Source: Sphingobium sp. SCG-1 (lineage in GTDB: Bacteria; Pseudomonadota; Alphaproteobacteria; Sphingomonadales; Sphingomonadaceae). Taken from it: 64,000 nt of DNA. Under the pieces are notes generated by a model that was not told the DNA's origin, did not search any database, and was given only the letters and a program-made list of their open reading frames with translations. Shown here piece after piece: positions 1-7,744 of the stretch (within the stretch, counting starts at the first letter, position 1; each line of letters starts with the position of its first letter). The stretch is taken from NCBI RefSeq assembly GCF_002953135.1, contig NZ_CP026372.1, forward strand, positions 2,170,001 to 2,234,000, read 5' to 3'. The translations under genes were made by a program, and so were the position numbers.

Positions 1-52
1 CGCCGGGGCCGGCGCCAACCAGATAAACCGTTCCAGGATTGAGTGCTTCCAT
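1..52 (-). CDS. Uroporphyrinogen-III C-methyltransferase (probable), N-terminal fragment
   Basis: Only the first 17 codons lie inside the window; the gene runs leftwards off the edge. They read MEALNPGTVYLVGAGPG. The VYLVGAGPG stretch is the glycine-rich start of the SAM-dependent tetrapyrrole methyltransferase fold and is typical of SUMT/CobA enzymes, which make precorrin-2 from uroporphyrinogen III for siroheme or cobalamin. Other members of the fold, such as CysG fusions and precorrin methyltransferases, share this motif, so the exact member is an inference. The start is the ATG read from 52 to 50. It lies 85 bases downstream of astD on the same strand and no strong ribosome binding site is visible. 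Confidence 0.55.
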   Translation of the reverse strand, partial: MEALNPGTVYLVGAGPG

Positions 53-137
53 GACGAGCAGATGGCGACTGCCCCGGAATATCGCAACCTATAATGGATT
101 GCGCGGTCGGTAGGAAAACTTTGGGGCCGCCCTTACG

Positions 138-1571
138 TCAGTCGCCCATCGCGGCGACGTCTACTTCCTTGACGCCGACGCCCATGGTCGCCCGCGGCTG
201 TTCGGATTCCGAAGATACCACCGGATAGGCGCAATAGTCGGCCGCGTAATAGGCGCTGGCGCGGTGATTGCCGGACAGCCCTACGCCACCGAAGGGGGCA
301 GCGGAGGATGCGCCATTCGTCGGCCGGTTCCAATTGACGATGCCAGCGCGGATATTGGCCCAGAACTGGTCATATTGCTCGGGCGATCCGCCGATCAGCG
401 ATGCAGAGAGGCCGTAGCGGGTGTTGTTCGCTTCGGCGATCGCGCTCTCGAAATCAGGCACTCGCACCACCTGCAACAGCGGCCCGAACAGCTCTATGTC
501 GGGTCGTTCGCTCATCTCCGTCACGTCGATGATTGCGGGTGACACGAAGGGTAGATCCTGATGCGGACGGACCATATGCTTGATTGGCCGTCCACCATTG
601 CTCATCAGGATCAGGAAGCTGTCGGTCAGGCCATCCGCCGCATGATTGTCGATCACCGGTCCCATATACGGCGCGGGATCGGCGTGTGGATGATCGACGA
701 TCAGGCGATCGGCCAGTTTCTTCACTTCCTTCAGAAGCTCAGGCGCAAGGCTGTCACGCACGATCAGCCGCTTGGCGGCGGTGCAGCGCTGGCCCGCAGA
801 CAGGAACGCGGACTGCGCGACGAGCACGGCGGCGCTGGCGATGTCGGGCGTGTCCCACACGATAATTGGGTTGTTCCCGCCCATCTCGAGCGCCAGTATC
901 TTGTCCGGCTGCCCCGCAAACGCCTTGTTGATCGCGATGCCGGTGGAGGCAGAGCCGGTGAAAAGGATACCGTTCACGTCGGGATGCGCTGTCAGCGCCC
1001 TGCCTTCTTCCGGCCCGCCGACGATCAGGCGCACCAAACCCTCCGGCACACCCGCCTGATGATAGAGATCCACCAGCATCGCGCCGACCGCGGGCGTTTT
1101 CTCCGAAGGCTTGAACACCACCGCGTTGCCCGCGATCAACGCAGGGACGATATGGCCATTAGGTAAATGCGCAGGAAAATTATAGGGGCCAAGCACCGCC
1201 ATCACGCCATGCGGCTTGTGCCGAACGGCCTGTTTCATGCCCATCGCGCCTTCCAGCCGCTTCATGCCGGTGCGTTCGGAATAGGCGGCGATCGAGATAT
1301 CGACTTTGCCGATCACGGCCGCGACTTCGGTCTTGGCGTCCCACAGCGGTTTGCCCGTTTCCCGTGCGATCAAGTCGGTTAGCGCGTCTTCTTTGGCCCG
1401 CACGGCGTTGGCGAAGCGGCGCATCGTTTCGATGCGGATCGCAAGAGGCTTTGCCGCCCACAGGGGCCAAGCTTCCCGAGCGCGCGCCACTTCGGCGGAC
1501 ACGTCGCTAAGGGGCTGCTCCCACAAATGGGCGCCAGTGGCAGGTTCGATGGAAATCAGGGTTGATGACAT
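138..1571 (-). CDS. astD: N-succinylglutamate 5-semialdehyde dehydrogenase
   Basis: NAD(P)-dependent aldehyde dehydrogenase of 477 residues, the usual AstD length. In the arginine succinyltransferase pathway it oxidises succinylglutamate semialdehyde to succinylglutamate. Visible motifs are YNFP near residue 130, the cofactor loop FTGSASTG near 204-211, the general-base glutamate in LEMGGNNP (about E229) and the nucleophile in GQRCTAAKR (about C263). The start is taken at MSSTLISIEPATG. The open frame extends 21 codons further upstream but that part has no family character. No astA, astB, astC or astE is visible here, so the gene is isolated from the rest of the pathway within this window. 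Another aldehyde dehydrogenase subfamily is possible but less likely. Confidence 0.85.
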   Translation of the reverse strand: MSSTLISIEPATGAHLWEQPLSDVSAEVARAREAWPLWAAKPLAIRIETMRRFANAVRAKEDALTDLIARETGKPLWDAKTEVAAVIGKVDISIAAYSERTGMKRLEGAMGMKQAVRHKPHGVMAVLGPYNFPAHLPNGHIVPALIAGNAVVFKPSEKTPAVGAMLVDLYHQAGVPEGLVRLIVGGPEEGRALTAHPDVNGILFTGSASTGIAINKAFAGQPDKILALEMGGNNPIIVWDTPDIASAAVLVAQSAFLSAGQRCTAAKRLIVRDSLAPELLKEVKKLADRLIVDHPHADPAPYMGPVIDNHAADGLTDSFLILMSNGGRPIKHMVRPHQDLPFVSPAIIDVTEMSERPDIELFGPLLQVVRVPDFESAIAEANNTRYGLSASLIGGSPEQYDQFWANIRAGIVNWNRPTNGASSAAPFGGVGLSGNHRASAYYAADYCAYPVVSSESEQPRATMGVGVKEVDVAAMGD

Positions 1572-1731
1572 GACAAGGATATGGCCCAAACGCATGTTGG
1601 ATAAAAGGGGTGCAGCGTGGGCATGGCTAACCACGGCTTAACGCAGGCAGAACGATAACACGGCAGTCATTCGCAGGTTGCGATAGGCGGCGCATGAAGC
1701 GATAGAGGGTACGCAGCGCGGAGGGTTGAGC

Positions 1732-2604
1732 GTGTCAGGGTATCGCGACGGTTTCTGGTGGTCGAACGACGGACTGCGGCTGCATTATCGGGATTATTCC
1801 GGGGACGGGGATGACCGGCCTGCATTGTTGTGCCTGCCCGGATTGACGCGAAATGCCCGCGATTTCGAGCCGCTTGCCGGTCGCCTTGCGGGGCAGTGGC
1901 GGCTGATTTGTCCGGATTTGCGGGGGCGTGCCGAAAGCGCCTATGCGAAAGATCCGATGAGCTATGTGCCCCTCATGTACTTGCATGATCTTGAGCGATT
2001 GCTGGCCGATCTTGCTCTCGCCCGTTTCGTGGTGGTGGGCACGTCGCTTGGCGGCATCATCGCGATGTTGATGGCGGCGACTCGGCCCGACCGATTGGCG
2101 GGCGCAGTGCTGAACGATATTGGTCCGACGATCGAGGAAGAGGGCCTTGCCCGGATCAGGGGCTATGTCGGCAGCGGCAGCACGCATTCGACGTGGGTCC
2201 ACGCGGCTCGTGCGCTCTCCGAAGTTAACGCTGAAGTTTATCCTGATTTCACATTGCAGGACTGGCTCGGCATGGCCAAGCGCCTGTACCGCCTCAATAG
2301 CGGCGGCCGGATCGTGTTGGATTATGACATGCGCATCGCCGAGCCATTTCGCGTGCCGGGCGGAGAGGCGGGCGTCGACCTGTGGCCTTCGCTGGCCGGG
2401 TTCAGGGGCAAGCCGACGCTGATCCTGCGTGGCGAGCGGTCCGACTTGTTCAGTGACGCGACGGCGAGGCGGATGGTGGAAGAGATTGGCTCTTCCGCGG
2501 CTTACGTCACGGTTCCTCGTGTCGGCCATACGCCCGTCCTTTCGGAACCCGTCGCGACGCAAGCCATCGACACGTTGCTAGGCCGCATCCTCGCCGATGG
2601 ATGA
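1732..2604 (+). CDS. Alpha/beta hydrolase
   Basis: A 290-residue alpha/beta-hydrolase fold protein. The nucleophile elbow is VGTSLGG with the serine near residue 105. An acidic residue in GERSD (about D238) and the histidine in RVGHTPVL (about H266) complete a plausible Ser-Asp-His triad. The oxyanion region is CLPGLTRNARDF near residue 35. The GTG at 1732 is preferred because GGAGG lies 7 bases upstream; a TTG at 1726 is in frame but directly abuts that ribosome site. There is no signal peptide, so it is probably cytoplasmic. It overlaps the next gene by 8 bases, which suggests co-translation. The substrate cannot be read from the sequence. Confidence 0.85.
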   Translation: MSGYRDGFWWSNDGLRLHYRDYSGDGDDRPALLCLPGLTRNARDFEPLAGRLAGQWRLICPDLRGRAESAYAKDPMSYVPLMYLHDLERLLADLALARFVVVGTSLGGIIAMLMAATRPDRLAGAVLNDIGPTIEEEGLARIRGYVGSGSTHSTWVHAARALSEVNAEVYPDFTLQDWLGMAKRLYRLNSGGRIVLDYDMRIAEPFRVPGGEAGVDLWPSLAGFRGKPTLILRGERSDLFSDATARRMVEEIGSSAAYVTVPRVGHTPVLSEPVATQAIDTLLGRILADG

Positions 2605-3727
2605 TCGCCCGCGCCTGCTGCATCTCCACAGCAGTTTCGATCTGGGCGGCAAGGAAGCGCGCGCCGTTCAGTTGATGAACCAATGGGGCAATCGGGCACG
2701 GCACGGCATCGTCAGCGGCGTGTCTGGCGCAATGAGTGCGCGAGAGGCGATAGCGCCGGATTTGGAAGTTGATTTCCCCGAAGCACCCGCGCTTCAGGGT
2801 CGGCCCAGCATCGCGCGGTTCCGCGACCTTGCCCGGTTCATGTGCAATTACGATCTGGTGCTCACATATAATTGGGGCTCGATGGATGCCGTCATGGCGC
2901 ATCGGCTTTTCGCCCGCACGATGCGGCTACCGCCGTTGATCCATCACGAGGACGGCTTCAGTTCGGACGAGGCAAATAGCCTCAAGTTCACTCGCAACTT
3001 GTATCGGCGCATAGCACTTGCCCGCGCCGATGCACTGGTCGTGCCGTCGACAGTGCTGGAGAGAATTGCGCTTAGGCAGTGGCATCAGCCCCGCGCTCGG
3101 GTACATATCATCTCCAACGGCATAGATGTGGACCGGTATGCCACGACACCGCAGCCAGATGCGCTGCCCGGCTTTACGCCCACCCCCGGCAAGGTCGTCG
3201 TCGGCACGTTAGCGGGTCTGCGCACTGTCAAGAACATTCCCCGCCTCGTCCGCGCGGTTGCGACTCATCGGGATCGCCTGCAACTGGTGATCGTAGGAGA
3301 GGGGCCCGAGCATGAGACGATCCAACGCGAAGCCGCTCGACTGGGCCTGAATGACATGCACATGGCGGGCTTTCAGTCGGAACCTTGGCGCTTCATGGGC
3401 CTGTTTGATATCTTTGCGTTATCATCAGACAGCGAACAATTTCCGATCTCGCTGGTGGAGGCTATGGCGGCGGGCCTTCCTGTCGCATCGACCGATGTCG
3501 GTGACGTCGCTGCTATGGTTTCCCCAGAGAATTTGCCGTTCGTTGTCCCTGACGAAGCGGCATTGTGCGCTGCTCTCGGCCGCCTGGCAGATGATCCGGG
3601 ATTGCGCAAATCAGTGGGTGCCGGGAACCGCATTCGGGCGCAGGCGCTGTACGGCCAGGACGCGATGTTCGACGTCTATGGCCGCCTTTATGGCACGGCA
3701 CTGGCAAGGCCGAACGTTTTGCGCTAG
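2597..3727 (+). CDS. Glycosyltransferase family 4
   Basis: A 376-residue GT-B glycosyltransferase. The N-terminal half opens with LLHLHSSFDLGGKEARAV, the acceptor-side Rossmann motif of family 4 enzymes. The C-terminal half carries the retaining-transferase E-x7-E motif (E280 and E288, in SEQFPISLVEAMAAGLP) and the preceding VIVGEGPE strand-loop near residue 231. It transfers a sugar from a nucleotide donor, probably to a surface glycan or lipid, but donor and acceptor are not predictable. It overlaps the upstream alpha/beta hydrolase by 8 bases, so the pair is probably one operon. No polysaccharide locus surrounds it, which is slightly unusual for this family. Confidence 0.85.
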   Translation: MDDRPRLLHLHSSFDLGGKEARAVQLMNQWGNRARHGIVSGVSGAMSAREAIAPDLEVDFPEAPALQGRPSIARFRDLARFMCNYDLVLTYNWGSMDAVMAHRLFARTMRLPPLIHHEDGFSSDEANSLKFTRNLYRRIALARADALVVPSTVLERIALRQWHQPRARVHIISNGIDVDRYATTPQPDALPGFTPTPGKVVVGTLAGLRTVKNIPRLVRAVATHRDRLQLVIVGEGPEHETIQREAARLGLNDMHMAGFQSEPWRFMGLFDIFALSSDSEQFPISLVEAMAAGLPVASTDVGDVAAMVSPENLPFVVPDEAALCAALGRLADDPGLRKSVGAGNRIRAQALYGQDAMFDVYGRLYGTALARPNVLR

Positions 3728-3834
3728 GGGGCGCCAGATTTTCCGATCACCGCCACGCAAAAACTTGGTATAGAGGCCAATCTTTGCAGTTTGTGTTGCG
3801 GCACTGTTTTGACCCGAGCGTTTGGGAGAGTATA

Positions 3835-5238
3835 TTGTTCAAGGGTTTGAAACCCATCGTCTATGGCGGGCGCGAAGTGTGGCCGCTGGTCGAAGGCGGC
3901 AAGGGCGTTGCGGTGTCCAACCATATGAGTTCGGGCGCTTGGGCGGCGGCTGGCGGCATCGGCACGGTGTCGGCGGTGAATGCCGACAGCTATGATGCGA
4001 CCGGCAAGATAATACCCCAGATCTATCACGCCAAGACCCGGCGCGAGCGTCACGAGGAACTGATCGCCTACGCCATCGAGGGTGCAGTCGAGCAAGTGAA
4101 GCGTGCCTATGAAATCGCCGGTGGCAAAGGTGCGATCAACATCAACGTGCTGTGGGAAATGGGCGGTGCACAGCGTATCCTGCACGGCGTGCTGGAGCGG
4201 ACGCGCGGCATGGTCGCAGGCGTTACCTGCGGTGCAGGTATGCCGTATAAGCTCAGTGAAATCGCTGCATCGTACAATGTGAGCTATTTGCCGATCGTCT
4301 CCTCCGGCCGCGCTTTCCGCGCGCTATGGAAGCGCGCCTACAGCAAGGCAGCGGAGTTTCTTTCCGCCGTGGTGTACGAAGATCCTTGGTTGGCGGGCGG
4401 CCACAACGGCCTTTCAAACGCCGAAGATCCCCGTAAACCGGAAGACCCTTATCCCCGCGTCAAGGCGCTGCGCGACACAATGCGCGAGGGCGGCATTTCG
4501 GATGATGTGCCGATCGTCATGGCAGGTGGTGTCTGGGCCTTGAAGGACTGGAACGACTGGATCGACAACCCGGAGCTTGGCGCGATCGCCTTCCAGTTCG
4601 GCACACGTCCCTTGCTGACGCAGGAAAGCCCCATTCCGCAGGAGTGGAAGGACCGCCTGCCGCTGTTGCAGGAAGGCGATATCCTCTTGCATCGCTTCTC
4701 GCCGACCGGTTTCTATTCATCGGCGGTGCGCAATCCGTTCCTGCGCCACCTCGAATCGCGGTCCGAACGGCAGATCGCTTTCAGCCTCGAACAGGCGGGC
4801 GATCACACGCATCAGCTCGATGTGGGCGTGAAGGGCAAGAATTTCTGGGTGACGCGCAACGACCTGTTGCGCGCCCGCCAGTGGTTCGGCGAAGGTTTCA
4901 CCAGTGCGCTGAAGACGCCGGACAACACGCTTGTTTTCGTGACGGAGGAAGACAAGGGAGTCATCCGCAAGGATCAGGCCGACTGCATGGGTTGCCTGTC
5001 GCAATGCGCCTTCTCAAGCTGGATGGACAGCGACACCAATTCGACAGGTCGTCTGGCCGATCCGCGCAGCTTCTGCATCCAGAAGACGTTGCAGGACATC
5101 GCGCATGGCGGGCCGATCGATCAGAACCTGATGTTCGCAGGCCACGGCGCATATCGCTTCGGCAAAGACCCGTTCTACTCGAACGGATTCGTCCCGACCG
5201 TCAAGCAACTGGTCGACCGCATTCTGACGGGTGACTGA
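3835..5238 (+). CDS. Nitronate monooxygenase / NAD(P)H-dependent flavin oxidoreductase
   Basis: A 467-residue TIM-barrel flavoenzyme of the 2-nitropropane dioxygenase family. Supporting motifs are SSGAWAAAGGIGTVSAVN near the FMN phosphate site, GGHNG around residue 186, which holds the family's active-site histidine, and IVMAGGVW near residue 228. The TTG at 3835 gives the family-like start FKGLKPIVYGGREVWPLVEGG, and GGGAGAG lies just upstream. Another TTG at 3784 is in frame but adds atypical residues. The C-terminus is odd: four cysteines are arranged C384-x2-C387-x3-C391 with a further C414, which could ligate a metal or an iron-sulfur cluster. The protein may therefore do something other than nitronate oxidation. 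It overlaps the DUF2093 gene by 8 bases. Confidence 0.8.
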   Translation: MFKGLKPIVYGGREVWPLVEGGKGVAVSNHMSSGAWAAAGGIGTVSAVNADSYDATGKIIPQIYHAKTRRERHEELIAYAIEGAVEQVKRAYEIAGGKGAININVLWEMGGAQRILHGVLERTRGMVAGVTCGAGMPYKLSEIAASYNVSYLPIVSSGRAFRALWKRAYSKAAEFLSAVVYEDPWLAGGHNGLSNAEDPRKPEDPYPRVKALRDTMREGGISDDVPIVMAGGVWALKDWNDWIDNPELGAIAFQFGTRPLLTQESPIPQEWKDRLPLLQEGDILLHRFSPTGFYSSAVRNPFLRHLESRSERQIAFSLEQAGDHTHQLDVGVKGKNFWVTRNDLLRARQWFGEGFTSALKTPDNTLVFVTEEDKGVIRKDQADCMGCLSQCAFSSWMDSDTNSTGRLADPRSFCIQKTLQDIAHGGPIDQNLMFAGHGAYRFGKDPFYSNGFVPTVKQLVDRILTGD

Positions 5239-5446
5239 TCGCGTGGCGGATATACCCGGCCTGGCCGTCCTCCATTATGATACGCCGCATTGGGAAGTCG
5301 TGAAGCCCGGTAACTTCGTGCTATGCGCAATCAGTGGCGAACGCATTCCGCTCGATGACCTGATGTACTGGAGTGCCGAGTTTCAGGAAGCCTATCGCAG
5401 TGCGCCGGAGGCGACGGCGGGATTCTTGCGGCGGCGGAAGAGCTAA
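5231..5446 (+). CDS. DUF2093 domain protein
   Basis: A 71-residue protein matching what I recall of DUF2093, a small alphaproteobacterial family of unknown function. Its core reads LHYDTPHWEVVKPGNFVLC followed by an ISGERIPLDDLMYWS segment. It has no signal peptide, membrane segment or recognised catalytic motif. The start is the GTG at 5231, overlapping the nitronate monooxygenase gene by 8 bases; a GTG at 5243 is an in-frame alternative. The overlap suggests translational coupling. Its stop overlaps the convergent dehydrogenase gene by 4 bases, so no terminator separates them. Confidence 0.75.
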   Translation: MTDRVADIPGLAVLHYDTPHWEVVKPGNFVLCAISGERIPLDDLMYWSAEFQEAYRSAPEATAGFLRRRKS

Positions 5447-6441
5447 ACCCAACCCTCCAGCACCTGATCGGGCGGGCGATGTCCGTCGACCCAGGTGCGG
5501 ATGTTGGCAATGACCCGTGCGCCGGTTGCATCGCGGCCTTCGATCGTTGCGGAACCCACATGCGGCAATAGCACGACGTTCGACAGCGCAAGCAAGCGAG
5601 GGTCAACTGCCGGTTCGTGCGCGTATACGTCCAACCCCGCACCGGCGATCCGGCCATTCGCCAGCGCGTCGACCAGCGCTGCTTCGTCGGCGATCTCCGC
5701 ACGCGATGTATTGATGAAATAGGCCGATGGCTCGATCAGCCCGATCCGCCGCGCGTCGATCATGCCTCGAGTGTCGGCGTTGAGCGGGCAGTTCACCGAG
5801 ATGATGTCGCTCGTTTCAAAAAGCATATCGAGTTCCGGCTGCCACAGGGCACCCGTTTCGCGTTCGACCGCTTCGGGCAAGCGGTGGCGGTTGTGGTAGG
5901 AAATCGAAAGTCCGAACGCTGCTGCCCGTCGCGCTACCGCCTGACCGATGCGGCCCATACCGACAATGCCAAGCCGCTTGCCGCCGATGCGGTGACCGAG
6001 CATCGCCGAAGGACTCCACCCGGCCCATGTTCCGGAGCGTACCAGCTTCTCGCCTTCTGCCAGGCGACGCGGCACCGACAGGATCAGCGCCATCGTCATG
6101 TCGGCGGTGTCTTCGGTCAGCACGCCGGGCGTGTTCGTGACAATGATGCCCTTTGCCCGCGCCGCGCGCAGATCGATATGATCGACGCCGCTACCGAAGC
6201 TCGCGATCAATTGGAGCCGTTCCGGTGCGGCAGCGATTAACTCCGCATCGAGATGATCGGTGACGGTAGGTACGATCACATCGCACTGCGTCATAGCTTC
6301 GGCCAGTTCCCCGCGCGTCATCGGCGTGTCATCAGCCCGGATCTGCGTGTCGAACAATTCGCTCATCCGACTCTCCACCGAAGCGGGAAGGCGCCGCGTC
6401 ACTAGGACTGTGGGTTTCACCGGGCGAGGTCTTTTGGCCAT
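5443..6441 (-). CDS. D-isomer-specific 2-hydroxyacid dehydrogenase (glyoxylate reductase type)
   Basis: A 332-residue NAD(P)-dependent dehydrogenase. The dinucleotide loop GMGRIG is at 161-166. The catalytic residues of the family are present: R247 in NTSRAE, E276 in AHEP and H294 in LPHVGSAT. SFGSGVDHID near residue 81 is the substrate-loop motif. Such enzymes reduce glyoxylate, hydroxypyruvate or another 2-oxoacid to the D-hydroxyacid. Length and motifs fit the glyoxylate/hydroxypyruvate reductase branch, but SerA-like or D-lactate dehydrogenase activity cannot be excluded. It is transcribed alone, convergent with the DUF2093 gene and divergent from the SH3 gene. Confidence 0.85.
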   Translation of the reverse strand: MAKRPRPVKPTVLVTRRLPASVESRMSELFDTQIRADDTPMTRGELAEAMTQCDVIVPTVTDHLDAELIAAAPERLQLIASFGSGVDHIDLRAARAKGIIVTNTPGVLTEDTADMTMALILSVPRRLAEGEKLVRSGTWAGWSPSAMLGHRIGGKRLGIVGMGRIGQAVARRAAAFGLSISYHNRHRLPEAVERETGALWQPELDMLFETSDIISVNCPLNADTRGMIDARRIGLIEPSAYFINTSRAEIADEAALVDALANGRIAGAGLDVYAHEPAVDPRLLALSNVVLLPHVGSATIEGRDATGARVIANIRTWVDGHRPPDQVLEGWV

Positions 6442-6584
6442 GTCCTGCCGCTATGCCGGGGTTCAGCACAGGTCAAGCTGTTATGGGACAGTTGTTGACA
6501 CCAACGCTGCACAGCATGATTGAACAGGGCTGCGGGCAGTGGCAATCAGGCCGCAATATGTTGGATCAATTGAGGACGCCGGCG

Positions 6585-7067
6585 ATGCTGGGATGGAAAA
6601 GGGGAAGCGCGATCGCATTCCCGCTGCTGGCGCTGGCGATGCTTGGCGGCACCCCGGCCAGTGCACAGTCGCGCAAGCCGCTTCCCTATTGGGCGTCGAT
6701 TTCTGAACCTGAAGCGCGGATGCGGGTTGGCCCGAACCTCGATTATCCGAGCAACTGGGTGTATCGTCGCCGCGACTTGCCGGTGAAGGTGGTGCAGGTA
6801 TTGGGCAACTGGCGCAAGATCGAGGACAGCAGCGGTACGCGGGGCTGGATGCACGTCCGCCTGCTGAGCGACGCAGCGACCGCCATCGTCAAGGATGGCG
6901 TTACCGAGATGCGTGATCGTCCTTCCGACGACGCAAAGCTGATTTATCGTGTGCAGGCGGGCGTCGTAGGCCGTGTTGCCGATTGCGGGTCGGGCTGGTG
7001 CGCATTCGATGTGGCGGGCAAGAAGGGGTACGTGCGCGCCAGCAGCCTTTGGGGCGCAGTGGAGTAG
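6585..7067 (+). CDS. Exported SH3-domain protein
   Basis: A 160-residue protein. From the ATG at 6585 it begins with a clear Sec signal peptide (hydrophobic AIAFPLLALAMLGG, then a TPASAQS cleavage region). The mature part holds two SH3-like repeats, seen in EARMRVGPNLDYPSNWVY and again around TEMRDRPSDDAKLIYRV. This pattern belongs to the bacterial SH3-like (DUF1058) group, which typically binds peptidoglycan or surface peptides. GAGGAC lies about 8 bases upstream of the ATG; earlier in-frame ATGs at 6483, 6516 and 6558 would bury the signal peptide. It overlaps the downstream cyclophilin gene if that starts at 7049, so the two probably form an envelope operon. Confidence 0.8.
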   Translation: MLGWKRGSAIAFPLLALAMLGGTPASAQSRKPLPYWASISEPEARMRVGPNLDYPSNWVYRRRDLPVKVVQVLGNWRKIEDSSGTRGWMHVRLLSDAATAIVKDGVTEMRDRPSDDAKLIYRVQAGVVGRVADCGSGWCAFDVAGKKGYVRASSLWGAVE

Positions 7068-7744
7068 CCGTCATTTTCGCCAACTTTCGTAGCCTGCTCG
7101 GCTTATTAGCCGCCGTTCTTATTACATCAGGTGCACATGGGGCTGGTAAGACCGAGGGCACAGTGCGCGTCCGGCTGGTGACATCGAGCGGGCCTATCGT
7201 ACTGGAACTGGATGGTCGTCACGCACCGAAAACCACGGCGAACTTCATGGCCTATGTCGATGACGGACGTTTTGACGGCACGACCTTCTACCGTGCGGCG
7301 CGGCGCAAGAGTATGCCGACGCGCGGTCTTATCCAGGCCGGGATCGGCACCAACGCTCGCCGCAGCCTTCCTCCGGTCGCGCATGAACCGACCAGCCAAA
7401 CCGGCATCCGCCATCTCGATATGACGTTGTCCATGGCGCGCGGCGGCAAGCCTGGATCGGCGATGGGCAACTTCTTTATTACGGTTGGGCCGATCCCCAG
7501 CATGGATGCGCAGGGCGACTATGCGGGCTATGCCGCCTTCGGCCATGTCGTTGCGGGTACGGACGTAGTGCGCAAGATCCTCGCCATGCCGAGTGGCGGC
7601 GGGGAGGGGCAAATGCGCGGGCAGATGATCCTGAAGCCTGTGCGGATCATCAAGGCGGAGCGATTGACTGGCGTCGCAAAACCGACTGGTCAGCCGAAGC
7701 CGTGGCTGATCGAATTATTGCCTAAAAAACGTCCGCCGGGTTAG
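7049..7744 (+). CDS. Peptidyl-prolyl cis-trans isomerase, cyclophilin type, exported
   Basis: A cyclophilin of about 231 residues with an N-terminal hydrophobic segment (LLGLLAAVLITSGAHGAG) that looks like a signal peptide, so it probably folds proteins in the periplasm. Family motifs include PIVLELDGRHAPKTTANFM, FYRAAR with the likely active-site arginine, GNFFITVG and FGHVVAGTDVV. A basic proline-rich tail follows the domain. The start is uncertain: there is no ATG in frame ahead of the signal peptide. TTG 7049, inside the end of the SH3 gene, is chosen; GTG 6998 and TTG 6983 are alternatives. It ends 4 bases into the convergent FAD dehydrogenase gene. Confidence 0.8.
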   Translation: MGRSGVAVIFANFRSLLGLLAAVLITSGAHGAGKTEGTVRVRLVTSSGPIVLELDGRHAPKTTANFMAYVDDGRFDGTTFYRAARRKSMPTRGLIQAGIGTNARRSLPPVAHEPTSQTGIRHLDMTLSMARGGKPGSAMGNFFITVGPIPSMDAQGDYAGYAAFGHVVAGTDVVRKILAMPSGGGEGQMRGQMILKPVRIIKAERLTGVAKPTGQPKPWLIELLPKKRPPG

